Shown here piece by piece: positions 36,684-44,280 of a DNA stretch of 64,000 nucleotides. The stretch's first letter is position 1; each line of letters opens with the position of its first letter. Under the pieces are notes generated by a model. It did no database searches, was not told the origin of the DNA, and saw only the letters and a list, made by a program, of their open reading frames with translations. The stretch comes from a virus, in IMG/VR virus record IMGVR_UViG_3300030107_007542, positions 92,967 to 156,966 of that record. The stretch is one strand, 5' to 3'. The translations under genes and the position numbers were made by a program.

Positions 36684-37933
36684 TATAAAACCTCAACTCC
36701 GTATGATTTGTATCCGGTTCTCGTCTCCCAAGAACCCTTCTCTTCGTAAACTTTAGTAAGCAGCTCGTCCCATCTTTCCATAAACGTCTCAAAATTAAAC
36801 TGCTTAAGGGCGTATTCACGGCCTAGTCGGCCGAGTTCATCACGCTCTTCTTGGGACTTCAAAAACATTTCCTTCATAGCGCCCACTACATCTGCTTCTG
36901 ACAGCCGATCTTCATAAATATATGGTACGGTTTGCGAACCAATCACCGCCTTAGATGTTGGCTCGATACCTATCCCGAAGGTGGTAGTGCCATCTGTAAT
37001 CTGATCCTGCATTCCTCCTGTGAGGTTTACAATGATGGGCGTCTCGCATGCTAAAGATTCCAGTGTCGCGAGGCCGAAACCCTCCGCGTCAGAAATATTA
37101 ATGGTGCAGTCGACCGCGTTGTATAGTAACGCTAGATTTGCAGCATCCATCTTTTCTCGGGAAAACAATACTTCGCCGTTTTTCAGCCCAAGCTCCGCGA
37201 TGATGGCTTCCAGGTCTTGACCATTGGGGTCTTTAGGTTCCGTATGCATGATAAGGACCGCCTTGTCATGACCCACTTCGTCCAAGAATTTCTTAAACCA
37301 GAAGATCAAGGTTCCCGACTGTTTACGGCGAGCGTTGCGGTTGTTCCAGAAAAAATAAAACTTATCAGGATCGAAGCGACCCTTCGTAAAATCATTGAGA
37401 AGTGGTGAATCTACCTTCTTAAAAATATCCATATCTACTGCATGAGGAAGATAGGTAGAATCGACATCCGGGGCAACATTCTGAACTATGTCGTATGTAA
37501 GCTTAGAGATGCACGCGATGTGATCATTAGAATCATAATATGGCTTATTGAAATGCGGATAAGGGTAGTTGTCCCACACATGATAATAAACCATAGGGAC
37601 CTGGGCACGGATTTCATTCTCGATACCCCACAACCATTCATAAAAGCGTGGATCGGTCATAAACCAGAGGATATCGGGCTTTTGCTGGCCAATCATAGCA
37701 CGGACTTGGTCAGGATTGCCATATCCATCAACCGGCCAAATAATCCAGTCTTCATCCCACTTCTCTGTCTTTTGTGGGTTATGGTCTGGATGAGAGATTG
37801 CACCCCCAAACGACACAAACTGGTACTTTCCTGTTTTAAGCATGCCTTCAATCATATACTTAGTTTGAGTGCCTACCCCCGAAGGCGAAAGAGGATGGTC
37901 ACTGATCGTAAAGATCTTAATTTTATCTGACAT
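36683..37933 (-). CDS. Glycosyltransferase family 4
   Basis: 416 aa. SPSGVGTQTKYMIEGM is the GT4 N-terminal acceptor loop; DAEGFGLATLESLACETPII is the E-x7-E motif, followed by LTGGMQDQI. A paralogue-like pair with the next gene (overlap one base). It is the first of the glycan cluster in transcription order, 9 nt after the nuclease gene. Confidence 0.9.
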   Translation of the reverse strand: MSDKIKIFTISDHPLSPSGVGTQTKYMIEGMLKTGKYQFVSFGGAISHPDHNPQKTEKWDEDWIIWPVDGYGNPDQVRAMIGQQKPDILWFMTDPRFYEWLWGIENEIRAQVPMVYYHVWDNYPYPHFNKPYYDSNDHIACISKLTYDIVQNVAPDVDSTYLPHAVDMDIFKKVDSPLLNDFTKGRFDPDKFYFFWNNRNARRKQSGTLIFWFKKFLDEVGHDKAVLIMHTEPKDPNGQDLEAIIAELGLKNGEVLFSREKMDAANLALLYNAVDCTINISDAEGFGLATLESLACETPIIVNLTGGMQDQITDGTTTFGIGIEPTSKAVIGSQTVPYIYEDRLSEADVVGAMKEMFLKSQEERDELGRLGREYALKQFNFETFMERWDELLTKVYEEKGSWETRTGYKSYGVEVL

Positions 37934-37942
37934 ATGGATTCC

Positions 37943-38722
37943 TTATTTACAATGTTCGGTTTTGTAAAGTTTGCAACGATACGGTTTTTCACACGACAGC
38001 CGATTTTTAATCGAGAATCGTTTAGAAATATTATAAATTGCTTGGTATAGAAGTTTAAGAGCGTTCTCAGTTTTTTTCTCACCGCTCGTTACTTTAAATA
38101 GCTCCACGCGGTTTTTAGATGCCGTTCTTTTTAAGAGAGCAAAATGCGTTTCAACTTTTTGAGGGTCGATTTTGTGCTTTAAACAAAAGAAATGTTTATA
38201 CAAAGTGAGTTGATATGTAACTATTTTTTGACTCTTGCGTCGTGAGTCCCACCCCCATGAACATGTCTTCCAATCAAACAGATGGTACGTGTCTCCTACT
38301 TTGACAACAGCATCAACAAAGCCCTTGAAGTGAATGTTAAAATTTTCAATAGGTACATAAAGCTTTTCCTCCGAGGAAAAAACTTCATAATCTCCAAAAT
38401 AATCTTCCAAAGCACCATCGATTTCAGATAAGATTGCCGGTGCACAAGATTTCATCTGTTCTACATTCTTGGGGTTGACTTCGATGTTTTTTTCCATTAA
38501 CTCTTGGAGTTGCTTGTCGAAGCCTATCTGGAACATCTCCTTCTCGTTGATATTCTCTTTTAAAAGTTTTTTCTCACAAACTTCATGCATAGCAGTACCG
38601 AAGGCGGTATGCTCATTCCCCTCAAACGGTGAAATTCTCTCGATCCAGGCTTTCTTATGATAATGGGGGCATGTGGCCCAGTCTTTTAGTTCGGAATAGG
38701 ATATATGTTCACGCGTCGTCAT
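37943..38722 (-). CDS. Cas4/RecB-like PD-(D/E)XK nuclease with Fe-S cysteines
   Basis: 259 aa from the ATG at 38722, which overlaps the zincin stop. HISYSELKDWATCPHYHKKAW starts the RecB-type fold, GTAMHEVCEKK has the His, FVDAVVKVGDTYHLFDWKTCSWG the D-x-K catalytic core, then a QLTLY helix. One Cys near the N terminus plus three in the last ~25 residues (CEKPYRC ... C) form the Cas4/AddB iron-sulfur arrangement. Phage members probably process DNA ends. It lies between the zincin and glycosyltransferase genes. Confidence 0.87.
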   Translation of the reverse strand: MTTREHISYSELKDWATCPHYHKKAWIERISPFEGNEHTAFGTAMHEVCEKKLLKENINEKEMFQIGFDKQLQELMEKNIEVNPKNVEQMKSCAPAILSEIDGALEDYFGDYEVFSSEEKLYVPIENFNIHFKGFVDAVVKVGDTYHLFDWKTCSWGWDSRRKSQKIVTYQLTLYKHFFCLKHKIDPQKVETHFALLKRTASKNRVELFKVTSGEKKTENALKLLYQAIYNISKRFSIKNRLSCEKPYRCKLYKTEHCK

Positions 38723-39326
38723 TAAGTATATTATCAATCTTTTGGTAGAGTACGGGGCTTATCGCTTTTACAAGACCAGGGCCGTCGAGGAAAAACTTTT
38801 CAAATCCATTAGCAAAGTACTCCTGAATAGAAGTAGCCCCATATGGAGATGCAAAAAGCCCCATGGTCAAATTAAGCAACATAGGATATCCTACCACATC
38901 TGACAGGAATTCGTCAAACTTTTTATTATATTCAGTAAAATCATAGAGAAGAGGATTTATCGTAAACCCTTCTGCTTCTAAGATATCTTTTAGTCGACGG
39001 CGCTTTCCTAAGAATTCTTGTAGGAGTCTATCATCATAGATCTCCCACGCGCGATCGACCTCTAAGGAGTGAGCCACCTCATGTATAAAGTTCTCCAAGA
39101 TATCAAAATTAGTGGGTTCGGACCCTGTAATATAGATGGCGCCGTTAGTAAAGGCCGCATTGCGCCCCGAGAGTTCAGCAAACGCGCCAATATAGACAAC
39201 CTCGACATTTCGCAGTAGCCCGGGCGCTAAGACCCCTTCTACCTCCCGACAAAAGACAGGTATATCCACTGAAGGCAACGTTTCCGATAGTACAAAAACC
39301 GGAATATTATAAATGTAATATTCCAT
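38709..39326 (-). CDS. Zincin metalloprotease-like protein (ATLF-like)
   Basis: 205 aa. ENFIHEVAHSLE contains HExxH (H82, E83, H86), and a later IQEYFANGFEKFF supplies a downstream Glu in the EYFA-x-F arrangement of anthrax-lethal-factor-like and Pro-Pro-endopeptidase zincins. No signal peptide, so it should act in the cytoplasm or virion. Substrate unknown. Other phage proteins of this kind are common but uncharacterised. Confidence 0.75.
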   Translation of the reverse strand: MEYYIYNIPVFVLSETLPSVDIPVFCREVEGVLAPGLLRNVEVVYIGAFAELSGRNAAFTNGAIYITGSEPTNFDILENFIHEVAHSLEVDRAWEIYDDRLLQEFLGKRRRLKDILEAEGFTINPLLYDFTEYNKKFDEFLSDVVGYPMLLNLTMGLFASPYGATSIQEYFANGFEKFFLDGPGLVKAISPVLYQKIDNILNDDA

Positions 39327-39574
39327 TATTCGTCTGTATTAAATTCTTCTACATCATCTAATGCTTGTGTATATCCCCGAAGGTAATTTTCCTCAGCTAC
39401 TGGCAGAAGGAATTCTGGAAAATCCGTGCTAAACACATCTACTACCATTTCCACAGTCACCTCATCATTCTCGGGCTGCAGCTTAGTTCCTACGTATTCG
39501 ACAATCAATTCTTTGAGCGGATTGTTTTTTGAAACGGGGATTATCAGATTGGGGTTTTTATCTACTTTTTTCAT
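39326..39574 (-). CDS. Small protein of unknown function
   Basis: 82 aa from the ATG at 39574, with GAGAGAA as ribosome site; an upstream nine-residue extension is unlikely because it would overlap the PIN-PhoH stop. Lys-rich N terminus, acidic C terminus (DDVEEFNTDE). It overlaps the zincin start by one base. No family recognised. Confidence 0.65.
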   Translation of the reverse strand: MKKVDKNPNLIIPVSKNNPLKELIVEYVGTKLQPENDEVTVEMVVDVFSTDFPEFLLPVAEENYLRGYTQALDDVEEFNTDE

Positions 39575-39581
39575 TTTTCTC

Positions 39582-40898
39582 TCACAAATTACTAGCGGCA
39601 AAGGTCGCGACCTTCGAGCGTTCGCCCTTATGAAGAGTCACATGTGCAGCAAGTTCAAAATCCTTAAATTTTTCTACTGCATGAGTTAAGCCGTTCGAAG
39701 TAGCATCAATATACACATTATCAATCTGCTCTACGTCTCCGGTTAACACAATCTTGGTACCTTCACCTACTCTAGTTATTATAGTCTTTAGTTCGTGGGT
39801 TGTCAAGTTTTGTGCTTCATCAATAATGATAAAAGCATTCGAAATTGATCGACCACGAATGTAAGTCAATGCTTCTATCTCTATTGTACCCTTTTGCATA
39901 TAAATGTCAAGAGTTACTTTATCATTTCCCATTAAAAACTGTAGATTATCCTGAATTGGCATCAACCAGGGTGACATTTTCTCTTCCATGGTCCCGGGAA
40001 GAAAACCAATATCCTTTCCAAGCGGCTGTACGGGCCGTGAAACGATTACGCGTGAATATATTTGGTTGCGCTCGTCTATCGTCTGTTCAAGCCCTGCAGC
40101 GATGGCACAGATCGTCTTACCGCTACCTGCCTTGCCGATTGCACTTACTACTTCTATAGAAGGATCCATAAGAGCGTCGAGGAGGAATTGCTGTTCTTTG
40201 TTTCGAGGAGTAATTCCCCATATTTTAGATTTACCCGGGAGAAGCTGTTTAAGAGGAGTGGCCTTGTTCGTGAATCGACCTAAAGCCGTTTTCTTTTCAT
40301 TAGCATTAGAAACCATCATGACGTATTGATTGGGACAAAGAGGGTGCTCATCTATATAAACATTTTTCTTCTCATAAAATTGGTCAATCTTCTGGTCATC
40401 GACCAACACTGAAGTATATCCTTCAAATATGCTTTCACTGCTATCAACAACCTGATTGTTCTGAAAGTCTTCGGAAGTCACTCCCACCGCGTCAGCAATG
40501 ACTCGCATATTAATGTCACGCGAAACTAAAATTACTTTACGGTTTTCTTGTTTGTGAAATTTTAAGGCCGTGGCAATAATGAGATGATCTGGAACTCGTA
40601 CGTCCAGATCTGAGGGGAGGTCTTCGGTTATACCATGAGAACTCACCGACTTTATGATGCCATGGCCTTTTCTTAGCCGCACACCTGTATCGATGGATCC
40701 CTTGGAACGAAGCTCATCCCAAATACGAATGATTTTGCGAGCTTGTGCTCCAACAGCATCTTGGCGTTTTTTGTGTTTATCAATTTCCTCAAATACTTTT
40801 AGAGGAACATAGATATCATTATTTTTGAAAGCATAGATGCATTCTGCATTTGTCAGGTAGACACTGGTGTCTAACACATAAATTTTTTTTCGACTCAT
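39582..40898 (-). CDS. phoH: PIN-PhoH protein (RNA nuclease plus ATPase)
   Basis: 438 aa from the ATG at 40898. Residues 1-150 are a PIN domain (VLDTSVYL with D10; further acids at 38 and 128). Residues ~240-438 are the PhoH ATPase: Walker A GKAGSGKT at 255-262, IIIDEAQN at 357-364, TGDVEQID near 380. PIN-PhoH2 proteins of bacteria act as RNA helicase/nucleases; in phages PhoH-like genes are common and poorly understood. A CTATTTACTGTA motif lies just upstream (40909-40920). Confidence 0.93.
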   Translation of the reverse strand: MSRKKIYVLDTSVYLTNAECIYAFKNNDIYVPLKVFEEIDKHKKRQDAVGAQARKIIRIWDELRSKGSIDTGVRLRKGHGIIKSVSSHGITEDLPSDLDVRVPDHLIIATALKFHKQENRKVILVSRDINMRVIADAVGVTSEDFQNNQVVDSSESIFEGYTSVLVDDQKIDQFYEKKNVYIDEHPLCPNQYVMMVSNANEKKTALGRFTNKATPLKQLLPGKSKIWGITPRNKEQQFLLDALMDPSIEVVSAIGKAGSGKTICAIAAGLEQTIDERNQIYSRVIVSRPVQPLGKDIGFLPGTMEEKMSPWLMPIQDNLQFLMGNDKVTLDIYMQKGTIEIEALTYIRGRSISNAFIIIDEAQNLTTHELKTIITRVGEGTKIVLTGDVEQIDNVYIDATSNGLTHAVEKFKDFELAAHVTLHKGERSKVATFAASNL

Positions 40899-40908
40899 AT
40901 GGACCCTA

Positions 40909-40920
40909 TACAGTAAATAG
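40909..40920 (-). promoter_or_regulatory. CTATTTANTGTA motif ahead of PIN-PhoH
   Basis: Read on the minus strand this is CTATTTACTGTA, 11 bases before the ATG. The same 12-mer with one variable base occurs at 56110-56121 and overlapping the ATG at 61898-61909, always just before a minus-strand start. Function unknown; promoter element or translation signal are both possible. Confidence 0.4.
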
Positions 40921-40929
40921 GGCTTTCTC

Positions 40930-41451
40930 CTAATAGTCCCCCTTCTTAGCCACATCTCCGGCGGCTAAGATCTCTACTCGGGACGGTTTTACTTCGATTC
41001 CATCGATTTCCTCTGGTGTTTTGTTGACCATGCCAGAGTCGTTTACTAAGGTGGAGGAGCTTTGAATTTTGCCTCCTCCAACATTCCACAACATTTCAAT
41101 CCCTTCTATGTCACATACGTTCATTTCTGGGGTGTTATCGGTCTTACGATCGCCACCATTGGCGAAATAGTCTGGCTTAATACGGCGTAGTGCCTCGCAG
41201 ACGCTATTATCTGAATCTTCTACATGCGTGGTTTTTGTCACGCAACCAAAGCCTTCAAGAATCTCACAACGCTCCTTAAAAGGCATAAATATATATCCTT
41301 TTTTTCTCATGAGCCACTCATCTGAATTAACGATTACAATAAGATTTCCATGCTTGGCAGCTTCTTCCATCATCCGTAAATGACCAATGTGAACGGGATC
41401 GAATCCTCCCGAGACACAAACTGTAGTATAAGGGGTGCTAGGTGTCGGCAT
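40930..41451 (-). CDS. Cytidylyltransferase-fold nucleotidyltransferase
   Basis: 173 aa from the ATG at 41451, six bases after a perfect AGGAGG site. VCVSGGFDPVHIGHLRMM has the HxGH motif, then NSDEWLMRKKGYIFMPFKERCEIL and, near the end of the fold, IQSSSTLVND in the ISST position. Related to RfaE-C, TagD and FAD synthetases; the phage substrate is unknown. It is the third such domain in the window (with 18360-18920 and the 47028-48884 fusion). Overlaps the upstream gene by 14 nt. Confidence 0.85.
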   Translation of the reverse strand: MPTPSTPYTTVCVSGGFDPVHIGHLRMMEEAAKHGNLIVIVNSDEWLMRKKGYIFMPFKERCEILEGFGCVTKTTHVEDSDNSVCEALRRIKPDYFANGGDRKTDNTPEMNVCDIEGIEMLWNVGGGKIQSSSTLVNDSGMVNKTPEEIDGIEVKPSRVEILAAGDVAKKGDY

Positions 41452-41722
41452 TGGAGCCTCCTGGGGCAAATGAAGCGGATTCTTCTTCGGTAGTCAAGAA
41501 GTGCCTTTCTAGAGCAGCCATTGCTTCCTCTGCTTCTGCTAGTTCTTTCGTAGCCGTCACTATCTCGGAAACCAAGTCAGCATGGTCTCCAATAGCTATT
41601 GGCTTATGTAAGTAGATGTCAAGAGTGGCTAAAGCTCTTTGCCTTCGAGAGTCAAATTCTGCAAGCGTGGCTCGAAGGAGCTGGGATGCTATCCGACTTT
41701 GGGTATTATGATTATTCGACAT
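41438..41722 (-). CDS. Small helical protein of unknown function
   Basis: 94 aa from the ATG at 41722 (AAAGGA ribosome site). It is mostly one long helical pair (TLAEFDSRRQRALATLD, LVSEIVTATKELAEAEEAM). A longer reading would run into tRNA-Asn and is rejected. Only 14 nt separate the CCA end of the tRNA from the ATG. Confidence 0.65.
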   Translation of the reverse strand: MSNNHNTQSRIASQLLRATLAEFDSRRQRALATLDIYLHKPIAIGDHADLVSEIVTATKELAEAEEAMAALERHFLTTEEESASFAPGGSNADT

Positions 41723-41736
41723 GGGGTTCCTTTCTG

Positions 41737-41811
41737 TGGCTGCGGCGGCGGGGCTCGAACCTGCAACCGTTCGGTTAACAGCCGAATGCTCTACCATTGA
41801 GCTACACCGCA
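41737..41811 (-). tRNA. tRNA-Asn (anticodon GTT)
   Basis: The minus strand folds as a full cloverleaf. The acceptor is TGCGGTG paired with CGCCGCA (one G-T), the anticodon stem TTCGG/CCGAA holds the loop CTGTTAA with GTT at 34-36, the T-loop is TTCGAGC, and CCA is encoded (41737-41739). The 88-aa gene ends exactly at its 5' base and another starts 14 nt after its CCA. Confidence 0.95.
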
Positions 41812-42075
41812 TTAATCTTCTCTTTGCAAGTATACTACATTTCCTTCTTGTTTAAAAGCTTTTATTTCATCTACTATATCTTCCATGTCCTCAACTTCCC
41901 ATGGCATTGGTATGAGGCCATGATGCGACATTCCCACTTCAAGATAATTTAAACGCTTCCATATATGTAAGTTAATTTCTTCCTGATTGTTGCGGATTTT
42001 TGTAACTCCCCATAGAATAGCAAAGTTAAACATAAATCCTAAAGTCGCTATAAAAAAAACAAATTCTACAGTCAT
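41812..42075 (-). CDS. Small membrane protein between two tRNAs
   Basis: 87 aa from the ATG at 42075: MTVEFVFFIATLGFMFNFAILWG is one N-terminal transmembrane helix, followed by a charged, acidic domain. The ATG lies 7 nt after the encoded CCA of tRNA-Thr, and the stop abuts the first base of tRNA-Asn. After tRNA processing its mRNA would be nearly leaderless, with no clear Shine-Dalgarno site. Function unknown. Confidence 0.7.
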   Translation of the reverse strand: MTVEFVFFIATLGFMFNFAILWGVTKIRNNQEEINLHIWKRLNYLEVGMSHHGLIPMPWEVEDMEDIVDEIKAFKQEGNVVYLQRED

Positions 42076-42082
42076 AATAATT

Positions 42083-42158
42083 TGGTGCCGGCACACGGGT
42101 TCGAACCGCGGACCTGCTGTTTACAAGACAGCTGCTCTACCAACTGAGCTATGCCGGC
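42083..42158 (-). tRNA. tRNA-Thr (anticodon TGT)
   Basis: Complete cloverleaf on the minus strand. The acceptor GCCGGCA pairs fully with TGCCGGC, the D arm is GCTCAGTTGGTAGAGC, the anticodon stem GCTGT/ACAGC has loop CTTGTAA with TGT, and CCA is encoded at 42083-42085. The first ten bases overlap the end of the gene at 42149-42361. Confidence 0.96.
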
Positions 42159-42361
42159 TGCTTGATCCATACTATACTTAATGGCAAGTAATTCTCTGGA
42201 GATGTAATCTTAACAGCTCTGTACCCTTCGAATCCAATCCATGGCATTCCTACAACTTCGAGAGCCAGTGTTGTTTCGTATTTATCCTCAAAGTTCGGAT
42301 AGTAAAAATTATAATGGCCCTTTTGTGAGCCATAACAAGTGGTTCCCTTTGGAATTATCAT
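42149..42361 (-). CDS. Small protein overlapping tRNA-Thr
   Basis: 70 aa with aromatic-rich beta strands (YGSQKGHYNFYYPNFEDKY). The last codons and TAG stop form the first 10 nt of tRNA-Thr. Start at ATG 42361 with GAAAG ahead. Function unknown. Confidence 0.6.
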   Translation of the reverse strand: MIIPKGTTCYGSQKGHYNFYYPNFEDKYETTLALEVVGMPWIGFEGYRAVKITSPENYLPLSIVWIKQPA

Positions 42362-42375
42362 AACATTTTCTTTCT

Positions 42376-42585
42376 TTAGTCGCCTATATCTACACTATAG
42401 GAATAGGTTACGATTACGTAATAACCCTCAAACGTGCCCGGAGCGATCTTTCGAATTATATGAGCTTTTTCTTTACTGTCTGTGTGTATGTAAAGGGTGG
42501 GGCCCAGGGTGCCATTTCTAAAGTCATAATTCCACTCAGGATCTAACTCTATGGCTGCTTTTAAAATGATCTCATCTTTTAACAA
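42376..42585 (-). CDS. Small protein with TTG start
   Basis: 69 aa. No ATG occurs in frame; the likely start is TTG at 42585, six bases after AAAGAG. IELDPEWNYDFRNGTLGPTLYIHTD looks like a small alpha/beta fold. It lies between two other unknown small genes. Function unknown. Confidence 0.5.
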   Translation of the reverse strand: MLKDEIILKAAIELDPEWNYDFRNGTLGPTLYIHTDSKEKAHIIRKIAPGTFEGYYVIVTYSYSVDIGD

Positions 42586-42588
42586 GTC

Positions 42589-42783
42589 TTACTCTTTTCG
42601 TTTGCGACGAACTTTCTTGTGCAACTTTTCAAAAAGCAGCTTTTTCCAGAGAGTTCCTTCTATTTCCTCTTTCGGCATGTCAAGCGAATAAAGACCAGCT
42701 AGAAGTAGTCTAATTTCCCTATTTGACAAATAGATAGTTTTAAGAAAAGCCGGTAGCTTTTTTTCATGGTGATTGTTAGACAT
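42589..42783 (-). CDS. Small basic protein of unknown function
   Basis: 64 aa, with a Lys/Arg-rich C terminus (HKKVRRKRKE). Starts at ATG 42783, separated by about 140 nt from the terminator-flanked structural gene, so it may begin a new transcript. No family recognised. Confidence 0.55.
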   Translation of the reverse strand: MSNNHHEKKLPAFLKTIYLSNREIRLLLAGLYSLDMPKEEIEGTLWKKLLFEKLHKKVRRKRKE

Positions 42784-42870
42784 ACAATATTTGGCTCCGT
42801 ACTAATTAGCCGGCCTCATGTGTTTCCTCTTTATTCATTTTAACAGTATAAAGGAAAACTTTTCACCTGT

Positions 42871-42900
42871 CAATAAAAAACCCCCTCCGAAGAGGGGGCA
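42871..42900 (-). terminator. Rho-independent terminator after the 168-aa structural gene
   Basis: On the minus strand CCCCCTC-TTCG-GAGGGGG is followed by TTTTTTATTG: a 7-bp GC hairpin with a TTCG tetraloop and a T-run. It lies 25 nt past the stop of the gene at 42925-43431, so it ends that transcript. Confidence 0.92.
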
Positions 42901-42924
42901 AAATATAGAATATTTTATTTTAAA

Positions 42925-43431
42925 CTAAGCCAGTCGATAGACAACATAAGCCTCTGAGCCAGAAGTTACGTTTGTAAACCGCATGCGGAACAGGCCAGAG
43001 CCTGATCCACGAATACCAGCGACCAATTGACTGTCAACAACCATAAGACCAACGGCGCTGCCGCCGGTGCCCACTGCGACTGTGATTTTTTCATCAGCTG
43101 CACTGGTAGCATCATTAATAACCACAAAGTCAATGCAATCGTTCACTGCAACGTTGTTCACTCCAGCAACCGCAAGAGCGGCCGTTGGAAGAGTCCAAGT
43201 GGCGTTCCCCTCAGGATCATCATGAAGAATTCCTGTCACAATCTCAGCAATAGTAATTGTCTGAGCTGAAGCGCCTGGTGTGGCGGGGGCCGGATACTTT
43301 ACAACCAGCCCTGGGGCGGTGGTAGCGTTCCCACGGGCAAATATTGTTCCGGATGTGGTAGCCTTACGAACTACCAGATCCATTGCAGGGCCCATCTGCT
43401 TTCTTAGTAAATTTACTGCTCTTTTACTCAT
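42925..43431 (-). CDS. Probable head/tail decoration or fibre-type structural protein
   Basis: 168 aa, rich in Ala, Gly, Thr and Val with a beta-strand pattern. The N-terminal ~15 residues are basic (MSKRAVNLLRKQMG), and residues ~20 on look like a compact beta domain (VVRKATTSGTIFARGN, then AGVNNVAVNDCIDFVVIND). It has the strongest ribosome site in the window (TAGGAGGG) and its own terminator, as highly expressed virion decoration proteins often do. Identity is inference; no family name is claimed. Confidence 0.65.
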   Translation of the reverse strand: MSKRAVNLLRKQMGPAMDLVVRKATTSGTIFARGNATTAPGLVVKYPAPATPGASAQTITIAEIVTGILHDDPEGNATWTLPTAALAVAGVNNVAVNDCIDFVVINDATSAADEKITVAVGTGGSAVGLMVVDSQLVAGIRGSGSGLFRMRFTNVTSGSEAYVVYRLA

Positions 43432-43550
43432 TTTATTCCCTCCTATAGGTTTTGTTTTGTAATAATTATTATCTATAAAATCCCCGGAGGTCCGGTTCTT
43501 ATACGTTATATTTAGTGAGGGAAGCTGTCTTTAGACTAAATTTTATCTTC

Positions 43551-43811
43551 CTAATGAATAAGCCTTGCGATGACCAAATAATGAGGCCCTCGCTTAACAA
43601 CTTTGGTTTCCATTAAAACGTTACATACGGTGTCTGTGCATTGTTCTCTGTGATCCAACCATTGCTTAAGATATTCGGTAGCTGGTTTCTTTGTTTTAAA
43701 GACAAAAGGCGCCATCCAATCCCAACCAGGAACTGTCTTTTGAATTTTCTCCATCTCCTCCAAGTCCTCAATAACTGTGGATAGGCGAGGATTTTCCGTA
43801 ATATTAAACAT
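43551..43811 (-). CDS. Small protein of unknown function
   Basis: 86 aa, mixed charge, with a WDWMAPFVF stretch and a C-terminal LVIARLIH strand. Start overlaps the stop of the upstream gene by one base. Function unknown. The ~120 nt that follow (43432-43550) are AT-rich and contain a small CCGGACCTCCGG hairpin ahead of the decoration gene. Confidence 0.55.
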   Translation of the reverse strand: MFNITENPRLSTVIEDLEEMEKIQKTVPGWDWMAPFVFKTKKPATEYLKQWLDHREQCTDTVCNVLMETKVVKRGPHYLVIARLIH

Positions 43812-44053
43812 TACCTCTTTTTCCTTTTGTTTTTCTTAGGAGACTCTGGTGATGTTTTAGCCGGATCCAGGCGAGTTTTGACAGCAAAAAACTGGCTATT
43901 GCGAGGGCCCATTACATGTACCTTAACTTGCATTGTATCAGTTTCAGTCAATAATCCATTTCGGTGAAGATCAGCCTCCGCATACGTCTTGCAACGACGT
44001 ACGATTTTCCAACGAGGACCTTCAGTGTGTTTCGTTTCTTCTGTTTGAGTCAT
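43811..44053 (-). CDS. Small Lys-rich protein of unknown function
   Basis: 80 aa from ATG 44053, which makes an ATGA overlap with the upstream stop. Ends in a run of Lys/Arg (KKNKRKKR). The middle resembles a small alpha/beta unit (WKIVRRCKTYAEADLHRNG). No family recognised. Confidence 0.55.
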   Translation of the reverse strand: MTQTEETKHTEGPRWKIVRRCKTYAEADLHRNGLLTETDTMQVKVHVMGPRNSQFFAVKTRLDPAKTSPESPKKNKRKKR

Positions 44054-44280
44054 GCTGACTCCTTCCATAGTATAGTGGCGTCTTCTGGCCAATAAATTTG
44101 TTCACCAGTGCCTACTACCAATATTTTATATACTGTAATTGATTTGTCAAGAACTAATCCAATAAATCTTTTGGGCTTATGAGCTATGTGATCAAAACGC
44201 CGAGCTTCATCGACACATATCACTAGATCTCCTACCGTCGCTGCCTTAGACCTTCCGTATCCCAACCGCCCATCATCCAC
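44050..44280 (-). CDS. Small beta-rich protein of unknown function
   Basis: 76 aa. VGDLVICVDEARRF, RFIGLVLDKSITVYKILVVG and IYWPEDATILW look like a small SH3/beta-barrel fold of the kind phages encode often. The annotated ATG overlaps the metzincin by 49 nt; a GTG start at 44223 with a TAGGAG site would avoid that. Function unknown. Confidence 0.55.
   Translation of the reverse strand: MDDGRLGYGRSKAATVGDLVICVDEARRFDHIAHKPKRFIGLVLDKSITVYKILVVGTGEQIYWPEDATILWKESA

Noticed and set aside
41722-41812. N-terminal extension of the small gene at 41438 (SMVEHSAVNRTVAGSSP-type reading)
   Set aside because: It is translation of tRNA-Asn; this amino-acid pattern is the usual signature of a tRNA read as protein.
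42076-42096. Seven-residue upstream extension of the 87-aa membrane protein
   Set aside because: It lies inside the 3' end of tRNA-Thr and its CCA; the ATG at 42075 is the first usable start.
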